Origin: ZC4RG30 sp046347045
Lineage (GTDB): Bacteria; Pseudomonadota; Gammaproteobacteria; Steroidobacterales; Steroidobacteraceae
NCBI GenBank assembly: GCA_046347045.1
Contig: JAXMGX010000017.1
Span: forward strand, 1-64,000
Direction of reading: 5' to 3'
Length of the DNA: 64,000 nt
Every line of letters starts with the position of its first letter. The stretch's first letter is position 1. Of the stretch, positions 33,422-40,805 are shown piece after piece. Position numbers and translations under genes: made by a program. The notes below the pieces were generated by a model. That model saw nothing but the letters and a program-made list of their open reading frames with translations. It did no database searches and was not told the DNA's origin.

Positions 33422-33931
33422 TCGGGTCATTTCCTCGAGGCCACGGCCGAGAACTGGGAAAGTGAATTCCTGCAGATGGCTGCCTATGTGATCCTGACCG
33501 CGGTGCTGTACCAGCGCGGATCGGCAGAGTCGAAGCGCATCGGTCAATCCGAGGCAGTGGATCGCGATCCGCGCAAGTCCGGCGGAAGGCGGGGCGCGCC
33601 CTGGCCCGTGCGCCGTGGCGGCTGGGTGCTGTGGCTGTATTCGAACTCGCTGTCGCTGGCCTTCCTGTTGTTGTTCATCTTCAGCGTGGCAATCCATGCC
33701 GTGGGTGGCGCGCGCCTCTACAACGAAGAGCAGACCGCCATTGGCATGGCGCCCGTTTCGGTACTGCAATATGTCGGGCGTTCGCGGTTCTGGTTCGAGT
33801 CCCTGCAGAACTGGCAGAGCGAATTCCTGTCGCTGCTGTCGATGGTGGTGCTGAGCATCTTCCTGCGCCAGCGCGGCAGTCCCGAGTCGAAGCCCGTGGA
33901 TGCCCCGCATCACACCACGGGTTCCTCGTGA
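33422..33931 (+). pseudogene. DUF6766 family membrane protein, 5'-truncated at the IS end
   Basis: The open frame gives SGHFLEATAENWESEFLQMA from the first codon after the IS terminus, followed by a hydrophobic helix, GSAESK, a second hydrophobic helix at LSLAFLLLFIFSVAIHAVGG and the second family signature ENLQNW-type FWFESLQNWQSEFL. DUF6766 proteins have two such helix-plus-signature halves. Here the first helix and start codon are missing, leaving 169 codons of a normal protein of about 220. ATG 33476 is internal. No N-terminal portion lies on the far side of the IS. Probably a dead remnant; family function unknown. Confidence 0.75.
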
Positions 33932-33938
33932 CCGGCCG

Positions 33939-34380
33939 ATGACCGCGCCACGCAAGCCTGGCGGCACCGCGCTCCTGATCCTCGACATGGTGTCGGAGTT
34001 CCGCTTCGACGACTGGCGACCGACACTGCGCGCCGCCCGGCGCATCGCGCCGCGCATCGCCCTGCTGAAGCGCCGGGCGCGCGCTGCGAGGATTCCCGTG
34101 TTCTACGTGAACGATGCGCCCGAAGACTGGGACTGCGACAAGGCGGGCCTGGTCACGCGCGCCTGTCTGTCCACCGCGCGCGGTGCAGATGTGGTGCGGC
34201 AGGTGCAGCCCTCGCCGGGCGATATCTTCGTGTTCAAGCCGCGCCACTCGGGCTTCTATGCCACGCCGATGACGGAACTGCTCGAACGCCGGCGCGTGCG
34301 CAGGCTGCTCCTTGCGGGTCTCACCAGCCACCAGTGCGTGCTGTTCACCGCGGTGGATGCCTACGTGCGCTGCGCGACTC
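33939..34380 (+). pseudogene. Isochorismatase-family cysteine hydrolase, 3'-truncated
   Basis: ATG 33939 begins MTAPRKPGGTALLILDMVSE with the catalytic Asp. The catalytic Lys lies in VFKPRHSGFYATP and the Cys in GLTSHQCVLFTAVDAYVR. Homology to the family ends abruptly there, about 30 to 50 residues short of the usual end. The frame continues into a basic low-complexity run (stop at 34493) that is antisense to the GIY-YIG gene. All triad positions remain, but the final helix and strand are lost, so I treat it as a broken gene. It sits at the right edge of the decayed insertion zone. Confidence 0.66.
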
Positions 34381-34920
34381 GTTGGACGCGCAGACGCCGC
34401 TGTCCGCCAGTGTGCGGTTTGCGTCCTGAAGCGCGGTCTTTCCTTCCAGCGGCAGCAGCAGTTGCGCGCCGGCCTGGCGCGCCTCCACATTGAACAGCGG
34501 ATGGCCGGCCGCAATCGAATCCAGGATGCGGCGTCGCTCGGCCACCCGCGCCTCGGCAAGCGTAGTCCAGTCCACGACTATCATGGCCGGCAGGCGCCGC
34601 CCATCGCCGAACAGCGTGCGAATCCACTCGTACAGCGGGCGCAATTCGGGCTTCTGCACCCACCATGGCAGCTCATCCGGCAGCCACAGCCTGGCCGTGT
34701 TCAGGTGCTGCAGCAGCCGGCGCCGGGGTGAGCGTGTCTGACCCACATAGCGCACGCAGCGCAGATCACGCGGGTCCGCGAGCGTGTAGATGGCTGCATC
34801 CCGCACTGCCGTGCACGAGTCATCCACCAGCAGGTGATCCAGCCGCGCGCGGATCAGGCGCGAGACCTGGGCCTGGCCCAGGGGCGCCGCGGCTTCGCTG
34901 CACCCCGGGTCCTCGCTCAC
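34345..34920 (-). CDS. GIY-YIG nuclease-fold protein
   Basis: A 191-residue protein starting at GTG 34920, which overlaps the stop of the molybdenum hydroxylase large subunit (GTGA), so it may be translated with it. The middle contains IYTLADPRDLRCVRYVGQTR followed by PRRRLLQHL, the GIY-YIG pattern with the YVG(Q) second half and an Arg in the next helix. EWIRTLFGDGRRLPAMIVVD and RILDSIAAGHPLFN follow. The C-terminal 20 or so residues run into the truncated isochorismatase sequence, so the original C-terminus may have been altered by a junction. The role is unclear: DNA repair, mobile-element or stand-alone nuclease. Confidence 0.62.
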   Translation of the reverse strand: MSEDPGCSEAAAPLGQAQVSRLIRARLDHLLVDDSCTAVRDAAIYTLADPRDLRCVRYVGQTRSPRRRLLQHLNTARLWLPDELPWWVQKPELRPLYEWIRTLFGDGRRLPAMIVVDWTTLAEARVAERRRILDSIAAGHPLFNVEARQAGAQLLLPLEGKTALQDANRTLADSGVCASNESRSARRHPPR

Positions 34921-37133
34921 ACGATGGCCACGCCTGCGCCCGACAGCGGCAACTGCCGGTAGGTCTTGCCCGTGAGCACCGCCAGCGCGTTCGCAACGGC
35001 GGGGCCGATGGGCGGCGTGCCGGGTTCGCCCACACCAGTGGGGTTGTTGGTCGATGGCAGGATGTACACCTCGATCTTCGGCACCTGGTTCATGCGCAGC
35101 ACGGTGTAGTCATGGAAGTTCGACTGCTCCACGCGACCTTCCTTCAGCGTGATTGCGCCGGTGGCGATGGCCGCGAGGCCATAGAGGATGGCCGATTCCA
35201 TCTGCATCTCGACGATGTTCGGGTTCACCGCGATGCCGCAGTCGACGGCGCAGTACACCTTGTCCACCTTGAATCCCTTGTCGTGTTTGGTGACTTCCAC
35301 CACCTCGGCCACCACGGTATTGAAGGACTCGTGAATGGCCACGCCGCGCGCGGTGCCTGCCGGCAGCGGCTTGCCCCAGCCGGATTTCTCGGCCACTGCA
35401 TTGAGCACGGCCAGGTGTCGCGGCTTGTCGGCCAGCAGCGTGCGGCGCAGTTCCACCGGGTCCTGCTTCGTGGTGCGCGCGATTTCATCGAGGAAGCTCT
35501 CGATGGCATACGCCGTGTGCGTGGAACCCACCGAACGCCACCACTGTATGGGCACGCCCAGCTTGGTGGTGTGCAGCTCCACCGCGAGATTGGGAATGGC
35601 ATAGGGCAGGTTGGCCGCGCCTTCCACCGAGGTGAAGTCCACCGGCGCGCCGTTGTCGAGCGGCGAGCCGGCCAGGATGGACTGGCCCACGATGCGCTGC
35701 TGCCAGCCGGTGATCTTGCCGCTCTTGTCCACCGCGGCCTTCAGCGAGTGCAGGTACACGGGGCGATAGAAGCCGGCGCGCATGTCGTCCTCGCGCATCC
35801 ACACCAGCTTGACCGGTTTGCCCTTGGCGCCGGCCTGCGCGATGGCCACCGTGTCGAGCAGGTAGTCGGCGAAGGAATTGCCGCGGCGGCCGAAGCTGCC
35901 GCCGGCGTAGAGCATGTTGATCTTGATCTGCTCGGGCTTGAGGTTCAGGAACTTGCCGATGGTGCCCTGGTCGGGGGTGTGCATCTGCTCGCCGTTCCAG
36001 ATCTCGCAGCCGCCGTCCTTGAGCTGCACCACGCAGTTCATCGGCTCCATGGCGGCGTGCGCCAGGAACGGGAATTCGTATTCCGCCTCGATGCGACGCG
36101 CGGCGCCGGCCAGCGCCTTGGTTGCATCGCCCTGCGGCTTGTTGGCCAGCATGCCCGGTTTCTGCGCCAGCGCTGTGTACTCAGCCATGATCTCGCTGGA
36201 GCTCTTGGTGAAAGCGCTGGATTCATCCCATTCGACCTTCACCGCGTCGCGCGCCTTCTTGGCGGACCAGGTGTCCTTCGCGAGCACGGCCACGCCTTCG
36301 CGCAGCGGCGTCTTGAACTGCACCACGTCGACCACGCCCGGCATGGCCTTGGCGGCGGCGGCATCGAAGCTCTTCACCTTGCCGCCGAAGCGGGGCGGGT
36401 AGGTGACCATGGTGACCAGCATGTCGGGCAGCTTGATGTCCTGGGTGAACACCGCGGTGCCGCTGGACTTGGCGCGCGCGTCGATGCGCTTCGCGGGCTG
36501 GCCGATGAGCGTGAAGTCCTTCGGGTCCTTGAGCTTCACTTCCTTCGGCGCCGCCTGCCTTGAGGCGGCGCCCGCGAGGTCGCCGAAGCCGGCGGACTTG
36601 TTCTTGCCGGCATGGGAGACCACGCCGTTCTTCACGGTGATCTCTCCGGCGGGCACGCTCCACTCGGCCGCCGCGGCGGCCACCAGCATGGCGCGCGCCG
36701 TGGCGCCGGCCTTGCGCATGGGTTCCCAGAAGGCCGGGATGGTGCTGCTGCCGCCGGTGCCCTGCAGCGCGCCGCCGAAGGCGGGATTGCCGAAAAGCTT
36801 CACGTCGGCCGGCGCGGCCTCGAGGGCGACCTTGCTCCAGTCGGCGTCCAGTTCCTCGGCCACCATGGTGGCAAGCCCGGTGTAGGCGCCCTGACCCAGT
36901 TCGGTCTGCGGAGAAACCACGGTGACCGTGCCGTCGCTGCCGATGCGCAGGTACTGCGTGGCGGCAAGCGTTCCGCCCTTGGCGTCGCCGCTGCCGGCGC
37001 AGGCGGTGAGCAGCGAGCCGCCGCCCAGCACGGCCAGCGTGAGGCCGGCGCCCTTGAGAAGGTCGCGGCGGTTCATTTCCGGCAGCAGCGCGGCGTTGAC
37101 GATGGAGATATCGCGGGTGTTCTGGTTCTTCAT
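34917..37133 (-). CDS. Xanthine dehydrogenase-family molybdopterin-binding subunit (IorB-like)
   Basis: A 738-residue large subunit of a molybdenum hydroxylase, like isoquinoline 1-oxidoreductase beta or membrane-associated aldehyde dehydrogenases. The N-terminus MNRRDLLKGAGLTLAVLG (from residue 20) is a Tat-type signal followed by LLTACAG, a possible lipobox. Molybdopterin-binding landmarks are GGSFGRRGNSFADYLLD, SVGSTHTAYAIESFLDEIA and the C-terminal GVGEPGTPPIGPAVANAL with the active-site Glu region. ATG 37133 is used. It is cotranscribed with the 2Fe-2S subunit 14 bp upstream and overlaps the GIY-YIG gene. Substrate probably an aldehyde or N-heteroaromatic compound. Confidence 0.9.
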   Translation of the reverse strand: MKNQNTRDISIVNAALLPEMNRRDLLKGAGLTLAVLGGGSLLTACAGSGDAKGGTLAATQYLRIGSDGTVTVVSPQTELGQGAYTGLATMVAEELDADWSKVALEAAPADVKLFGNPAFGGALQGTGGSSTIPAFWEPMRKAGATARAMLVAAAAAEWSVPAGEITVKNGVVSHAGKNKSAGFGDLAGAASRQAAPKEVKLKDPKDFTLIGQPAKRIDARAKSSGTAVFTQDIKLPDMLVTMVTYPPRFGGKVKSFDAAAAKAMPGVVDVVQFKTPLREGVAVLAKDTWSAKKARDAVKVEWDESSAFTKSSSEIMAEYTALAQKPGMLANKPQGDATKALAGAARRIEAEYEFPFLAHAAMEPMNCVVQLKDGGCEIWNGEQMHTPDQGTIGKFLNLKPEQIKINMLYAGGSFGRRGNSFADYLLDTVAIAQAGAKGKPVKLVWMREDDMRAGFYRPVYLHSLKAAVDKSGKITGWQQRIVGQSILAGSPLDNGAPVDFTSVEGAANLPYAIPNLAVELHTTKLGVPIQWWRSVGSTHTAYAIESFLDEIARTTKQDPVELRRTLLADKPRHLAVLNAVAEKSGWGKPLPAGTARGVAIHESFNTVVAEVVEVTKHDKGFKVDKVYCAVDCGIAVNPNIVEMQMESAILYGLAAIATGAITLKEGRVEQSNFHDYTVLRMNQVPKIEVYILPSTNNPTGVGEPGTPPIGPAVANALAVLTGKTYRQLPLSGAGVAIV

Positions 37134-37147
37134 GGCAGTTTCCGTGT

Positions 37148-37606
37148 TCAGGCCAGGGCCGCGGCGGCGCGGTGGATGGCGGCGCGGATGCGCACGTAGG
37201 TGCCGCAGCGGCAGATGTTGCCCGTCATGGCGGCGTCGATGTCCGCATCGGTGGGCGACTTGTTCTGCTGCAGCAGCGCGGTGGCGCTCATGATCTGGCC
37301 CGACTGGCAGTAGCCGCACTGGGGCACGTTTTCCGCCACCCAGGCTTCCTGCACGGCCTTGCCCACGGACTCGGCGGCCACGTTCTCGATGGTGGTGATC
37401 TTCTTGCCGGCGACGGCGGAGACCGGCAGCACGCAGCTGCGGGTGGCCTGGCCATCGATATGCACGGTGCAGGCGCCGCACTGGGCCATGCCGCAACCGA
37501 ACTTCGTGCCGGTGAGGTTCAGGTGGTCTCTCAGCACCCACAACAGGGGTGTGTCGTCGGCGGCGTCGGTGGTGAGTTGTTTGCCGTTGACGTCGAGGGT
37601 GATCAT
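37148..37606 (-). CDS. (2Fe-2S)-binding subunit of the molybdenum hydroxylase (IorA-like)
   Basis: A 152-residue electron-transfer subunit. The N-terminal plant-type ferredoxin domain has the cysteine pattern GCGMAQCGACTVHIDG and a later RSC. The C-terminal helical domain has CGYCQSG and CRCG, the second cluster. This two-cluster, 150-residue form pairs with large subunits lacking FAD, as in IorAB. ATG 37606 has a GGAG eight bases upstream. It is first in the minus-strand operon and divergent from the XdhC-type maturation genes. Confidence 0.94.
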   Translation of the reverse strand: MITLDVNGKQLTTDAADDTPLLWVLRDHLNLTGTKFGCGMAQCGACTVHIDGQATRSCVLPVSAVAGKKITTIENVAAESVGKAVQEAWVAENVPQCGYCQSGQIMSATALLQQNKSPTDADIDAAMTGNICRCGTYVRIRAAIHRAAAALA

Positions 37607-37647
37607 CGGGGGACTCCGGGGGCGAGGGGTTCGGGAAGCTCGGCATT

Positions 37648-37657
37648 ATTCTACAAT
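37648..37657. promoter_or_regulatory. Overlapping divergent -10 boxes
   Basis: The plus strand reads TACAAT at 37652-37657 and the minus strand TAGAAT over 37653-37648, in the 61-bp gap between the hydroxylase subunits and the XdhC genes. Two promoters this close would compete. No good -35 boxes are visible. Confidence 0.35.
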
Positions 37658-37667
37658 TGCCGGATCA

Positions 37668-37997
37668 ATGACCGATTCCTCTCCAGAGCAGGATCTGCTT
37701 GCCGTCGCGCTGAACTGGCGCGATGCCGGCCAGCGCGTGGCCATCGCAACGGTGGTGTCCACCTGGGGATCGGCGCCGCGCGCGGCAGGCAGCCAGCTTG
37801 TCTGCAACGAGCAGGGTCAGTTCGCCGGTTCCGTCTCTGGCGGCTGCGTGGAAGTGGATGTGATCCAGGCTGCGGCCGGGGTCATGCACAGCGGGGAACC
37901 GCGGCTGCTGGAATATGGCGTCAGCGATGATCTCGCGTTCAGCGTGGGACTGGCCTGCGGCGGCCGCATCCGCGTATTCGTGGAGGCGCTGGAGTAG
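37668..37997 (+). CDS. XdhC/CoxI-family protein, N-terminal half
   Basis: A 109-residue protein carrying only the XdhC_CoxI domain: ATVVSTWGSAPRAAGSQLV, then GSVSGGCVEVDVI and GLACGGRIRVFVE with the conserved Cys pair. These proteins insert or sulfurate the molybdenum cofactor of xanthine dehydrogenase-type enzymes. The Rossmann half is encoded separately in the next gene, starting immediately after this stop (TAGATG). The separate-halves form is known in other bacteria, so this need not be a frameshift. Confidence 0.86.
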   Translation: MTDSSPEQDLLAVALNWRDAGQRVAIATVVSTWGSAPRAAGSQLVCNEQGQFAGSVSGGCVEVDVIQAAAGVMHSGEPRLLEYGVSDDLAFSVGLACGGRIRVFVEALE

Positions 37998-38696
37998 ATG
38001 CATCGCGGGATGGCCGAAATGCTGCTGGCCGCCCGGCGCGCGGCGCGCGCGGTGGTGCTGGTCACGCCGCTGGACGGCAGTGCGCAGCGGCTGCTCGATG
38101 AGGCCGCGCTCGAACTGTTGTCGCACACCGACGCTGAACTCACTGCCGCGGTCCACGAGGCGCTGCGCAGCGATCGCGCCACCGTCTTCGCGCGCGGCGG
38201 CGTGGAGCATCTGCTCACGCCGCAAAATCCGCCGCTGCGGCTGGTGGTGGTGGGCGCAGTGCATATCAGCGAGTCGCTGTGCGCCATGGCGCGCCAGTGC
38301 GGCTATGCCGTCAGCGTCATCGATCCGCGTTCGGCCTTCCTGCGGCCCGAGCGGTTTCCAGGCGTGGAGTTGATCGACCAATGGCCGCAGCAGGCCTTCG
38401 CGCAATTGAGGCCCGATGCGCGCACTGCCGTGGTACTGCTGACGCACGATCCGAAGATCGATGATCCGGCATTGCTGGCGGTGCTGCCGACGGCGGCATT
38501 CTATGTGGGCGCGCTGGGTTCCACGCGCACGCATGCGAAGCGGCTCGAGCGCCTCGCCGCAGCGGGCGTCAGCGAGGCGCAGCGCGCACGCATCCATGGT
38601 CCTGCGGGCCTTTCGATCGGCGCGCGAACACCGGCCGAGATCGCGGTGTCGGTGCTGGCGCAGATGACCGGTGCACTTCGGGGCAGCGGATCTTGA
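37998..38696 (+). CDS. XdhC-family Rossmann-domain protein, C-terminal half
   Basis: A 232-residue partner of the preceding protein. The Rossmann domain begins LRLVVVGAVHISESLCAMAR, continues with DPRSAFLRPERFPGVE and TAVVLLTHDPKIDDPALLA, and ends in FYVGALGSTRTHAKRLERL, the XdhC_C signature. The region before it (1-75) is extra. It likely holds the cofactor or a nucleotide during molybdenum cofactor maturation. Its stop overlaps the TTG start of the molybdopterin-binding gene. Together the three genes form a maturation set opposite the enzyme genes. Confidence 0.86.
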   Translation: MHRGMAEMLLAARRAARAVVLVTPLDGSAQRLLDEAALELLSHTDAELTAAVHEALRSDRATVFARGGVEHLLTPQNPPLRLVVVGAVHISESLCAMARQCGYAVSVIDPRSAFLRPERFPGVELIDQWPQQAFAQLRPDARTAVVLLTHDPKIDDPALLAVLPTAAFYVGALGSTRTHAKRLERLAAAGVSEAQRARIHGPAGLSIGARTPAEIAVSVLAQMTGALRGSGS

Positions 38697-39745
38697 AGTT
38701 CGGACCCGTGCCTGTTGGCGACGCCGCCGGGGCGGTACTGGCGCACAGCCTGAAGCTGCCGGGTGGCGCGCTGAAGAAGGGACTGGTGCTGGGTGCCGAC
38801 GACATCCGGCGGCTGCGGGACGCAGGCATCGAGAGCGTGGTCGTGGCGCGGTTGGAGGCGGATGATGTCGCCGAGGATGAGGCCGCGATGCAGGTGGCCC
38901 TGGCACTGGGCGGCGCCGATGTGGATATCGGCAATGCAGGCACGGGCCGCGTCAACCTGTATGCGCGGCACGCAGGGCTGCTGATGCTCGACGCCGCGCG
39001 CGTCCATGCCGCCAATGTCGCCGACGAGGGACTCACGGTAGCCACGCTGCATGCCGAATCACCGGTGGAGTCGGGCCAGATGCTGGCGACGGTGAAGATC
39101 ATTCCCTATGGCGTGCCGCGCGCAGCGTTGACACAGGTGATTGCTAGCCTCAGGGGCACGGCCGGACCTGAAACCGGCAGGCGGGCGCTGCGCGTGGCTG
39201 CGTGGCGACCGCTGGCGACTGGTCTGGTGCTGACACGCGCGGCGGAGACGGCCGAATCCATGCTGGACAAGATGCGCCACGCAGTGCTGACGCGCCTGAA
39301 CCCGCTGGGCGCAGCGCTGCAACGGGAGGATACCGTCGCGCACCGCTCCGCCGCCGTGGCCGGCGCGCTGCGGCAGATGATCGCCAGTGCCGACGCGCCG
39401 CGCCTGCTGCTGGTCGCCGGCATCGCGGCCACCGTCGATCGGGAGGATGTGGTGCCGGCGGGCATTGTCCAGGCTGGCGGCCGGGTCGTGCACGCGGGCA
39501 TGCCGGTGGATCCTGGCAACCTGCTGGTGCTGGGCGAGCTGCCCGGCCCGCAGGGGCCTGTGCCCGTGGTGGGCATTCCCACCTGTGCCCGATCTCCGAA
39601 GCTCAATGGTTTCGATTTCGTCCTGCGCAGACTGGTGGCGGGCGAGCCGGTCACGCCTGCGGCTATCATGGCGATGGGCGTCGGCGGGCTTTTGACGGAG
39701 ATCGAATCCCGCCCCATGCCGCGCGATCCGCGGCGACAGGGCTGA
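38693..39745 (+). CDS. Molybdopterin-binding (MoCF_biosynth) family protein
   Basis: A 350-residue protein with a TTG start overlapping the previous stop (TTGA). The N-terminal half has VLAHSLKLPGGALKKGLVLG, as in proteins preceding molybdenum-cofactor cytidylyltransferases. The C-terminal half has the MoeA/MogA-like fold with DREDVVPAGIVQAGGRVVHA, GMPVDPGNLLVLGEL and GIPTCARSPKLNGFDFVLRR, binding molybdopterin. It lacks the NTP-transferase domain often fused to it. Its likely role is cofactor preparation for the adjacent molybdenum hydroxylase. The exact reaction is uncertain. Confidence 0.82.
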   Translation: MKFGPVPVGDAAGAVLAHSLKLPGGALKKGLVLGADDIRRLRDAGIESVVVARLEADDVAEDEAAMQVALALGGADVDIGNAGTGRVNLYARHAGLLMLDAARVHAANVADEGLTVATLHAESPVESGQMLATVKIIPYGVPRAALTQVIASLRGTAGPETGRRALRVAAWRPLATGLVLTRAAETAESMLDKMRHAVLTRLNPLGAALQREDTVAHRSAAVAGALRQMIASADAPRLLLVAGIAATVDREDVVPAGIVQAGGRVVHAGMPVDPGNLLVLGELPGPQGPVPVVGIPTCARSPKLNGFDFVLRRLVAGEPVTPAAIMAMGVGGLLTEIESRPMPRDPRRQG

Positions 39746-39761
39746 AACATCGGGGGCGAAC

Positions 39762-40622
39762 ATGCGCGAATTCGACGAAAAGAGTGTCACGGCGGCGGTG
39801 CTGGCCCGCATGGACGAGTGCAAGGATCCACGCTTCAAGCAGGTGATGACCTCGCTGGTCACGCACCTGCACGATTTCGTGCGGGAGGTGAAGCTCACCG
39901 AAGCCGAGTGGATCACCGCCATCCAGTTCCTCACCGACACCGGCAAGATGTGTTCGGAAAAGCGGCAGGAGTTCATCCTGCTGTCGGATACGCTGGGCGT
40001 CTCGATCCTGGTGATCACGCTGAATCACCCGACCAGCGGCGGCGCCACCGATTCCACGGTGCTGGGGCCGTACTACTGGGAAGGCGCGCCCGAACTGCCG
40101 CTGGGCGCGAATCTCGCGGTGGACGTGAAGGGCGAACCCACGTACTACTCAGGCCGGGTACTCAGCGCTGACGGCACGCCCATCGCGGGCGCGGTGCTCG
40201 ACATCTGGTCGGGCGACGGCGAGGGCACCTACGACATGCAGATGGAAGGCGACGTGGGCATGAAGGCCCGCGGGCGCATCCGCACCGATGCACAGGGGCG
40301 CTACAGCTTCCGCTCCATCAAGCCCGAGTACTACCCGGTGCCCACCGATGGCCCGGTGGGCCGCATGCTGAACAAGATGGGTCGCCACCCGATGCGGCCC
40401 GGCCACATCCACATGATCGTCTCGGCGCCCGGGCACAGTGCGGTGACCACTCACCTGTTCGCCGCGGGCAGCCAGTACATCGACTCGGATGCGGTGTTTG
40501 GCGTGAAGGAATCGCTGATCACGCCGTTCGCGAAGCACCCGGCGGGCACGGCGCCCGATGGGTCGAAGATCGATGTGCCGTACTACACGGTCAACTACGA
40601 TTTCAGGCTGAGCAAGGGCTAG
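39762..40622 (+). CDS. Intradiol ring-cleavage dioxygenase (hydroxyquinol/catechol 1,2-dioxygenase)
   Basis: A 286-residue non-heme Fe(III) enzyme cleaving catechols or hydroxyquinol to muconate or maleylacetate. The N-terminal helical dimerisation domain is complete. The Fe ligands are Tyr157 (GEGTYDMQ), Tyr191 (PEYYPVP), His215 and His217 (RPGHIHMIV). The length and the LGPYYWEGAPEL segment are closer to hydroxyquinol 1,2-dioxygenase than to protocatechuate dioxygenase. ATG 39762 follows GGGGGCG by a few bases. It is cytoplasmic and 16 bp after the molybdopterin-binding gene; no maleylacetate reductase or muconate genes are nearby. Confidence 0.9.
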   Translation: MREFDEKSVTAAVLARMDECKDPRFKQVMTSLVTHLHDFVREVKLTEAEWITAIQFLTDTGKMCSEKRQEFILLSDTLGVSILVITLNHPTSGGATDSTVLGPYYWEGAPELPLGANLAVDVKGEPTYYSGRVLSADGTPIAGAVLDIWSGDGEGTYDMQMEGDVGMKARGRIRTDAQGRYSFRSIKPEYYPVPTDGPVGRMLNKMGRHPMRPGHIHMIVSAPGHSAVTTHLFAAGSQYIDSDAVFGVKESLITPFAKHPAGTAPDGSKIDVPYYTVNYDFRLSKG

Positions 40623-40644
40623 GCGGCCCTGTACAAGGCGAGAG

Positions 40645-40720
40645 TGGCGCTCCCTACCGGATTCGAACCGGTGTACTAGCCTTGAGAGGGCTATGTCCTG
40701 GGCCTCTAGACGAAGGGAGC
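40645..40720 (-). tRNA. tRNA-Glu(CTC)
   Basis: On the minus strand this 76-nt cloverleaf has acceptor GCTCCCT/AGGGAGC, a D-arm with TCTAGAGGCCCAGGA, anticodon arm TAGCC/GGCTA around CTCTCAA (anticodon CTC), T-arm GGTTCGAATCC and encoded CCA. It is related in sequence to tRNA-Glu(TTC) at 29758. Confidence 0.95.
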
Positions 40721-40743
40721 GTGGCCGCGTGGCGGGGCGCGGT

Positions 40744-40771
40744 ATTATAGGCGTCCCCGAAATGCGCTCAA
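40744..40771 (-). promoter_or_regulatory. Sigma-70 promoter of tRNA-Glu(CTC)
   Basis: On the minus strand, TTGAGC (40771-40766) is followed 16 bp later by a perfect TATAAT (40749-40744) and a G+C-rich discriminator, 23 bp before the tRNA. This is the best promoter match seen in the window. Confidence 0.7.
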
Positions 40772-40805
40772 GTCCCGTAGAAGAAACGCCCGGAAAATCC
40801 ACGCT

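Noticed and set aside
33476..33931. Independent intact gene starting at ATG 33476
   Set aside because: Family homology extends upstream of this ATG to the IS end, so it is an internal Met of a truncated gene.
34345..34920. Homing endonuclease
   Set aside because: No intron or intein context; the protein is short with only the GIY-YIG core visible.
37668..38696. Frameshifted single XdhC gene
   Set aside because: Each half has its own start and the junction TAGATG is clean; separate XdhC halves are known elsewhere.
29834..40645. attR copy of the tRNA-Glu 3' end marking an intact island
   Set aside because: No second copy of the terminal tRNA sequence was found; tRNA-Glu(CTC) at 40645 is a complete, differently stemmed tRNA on the other strand.
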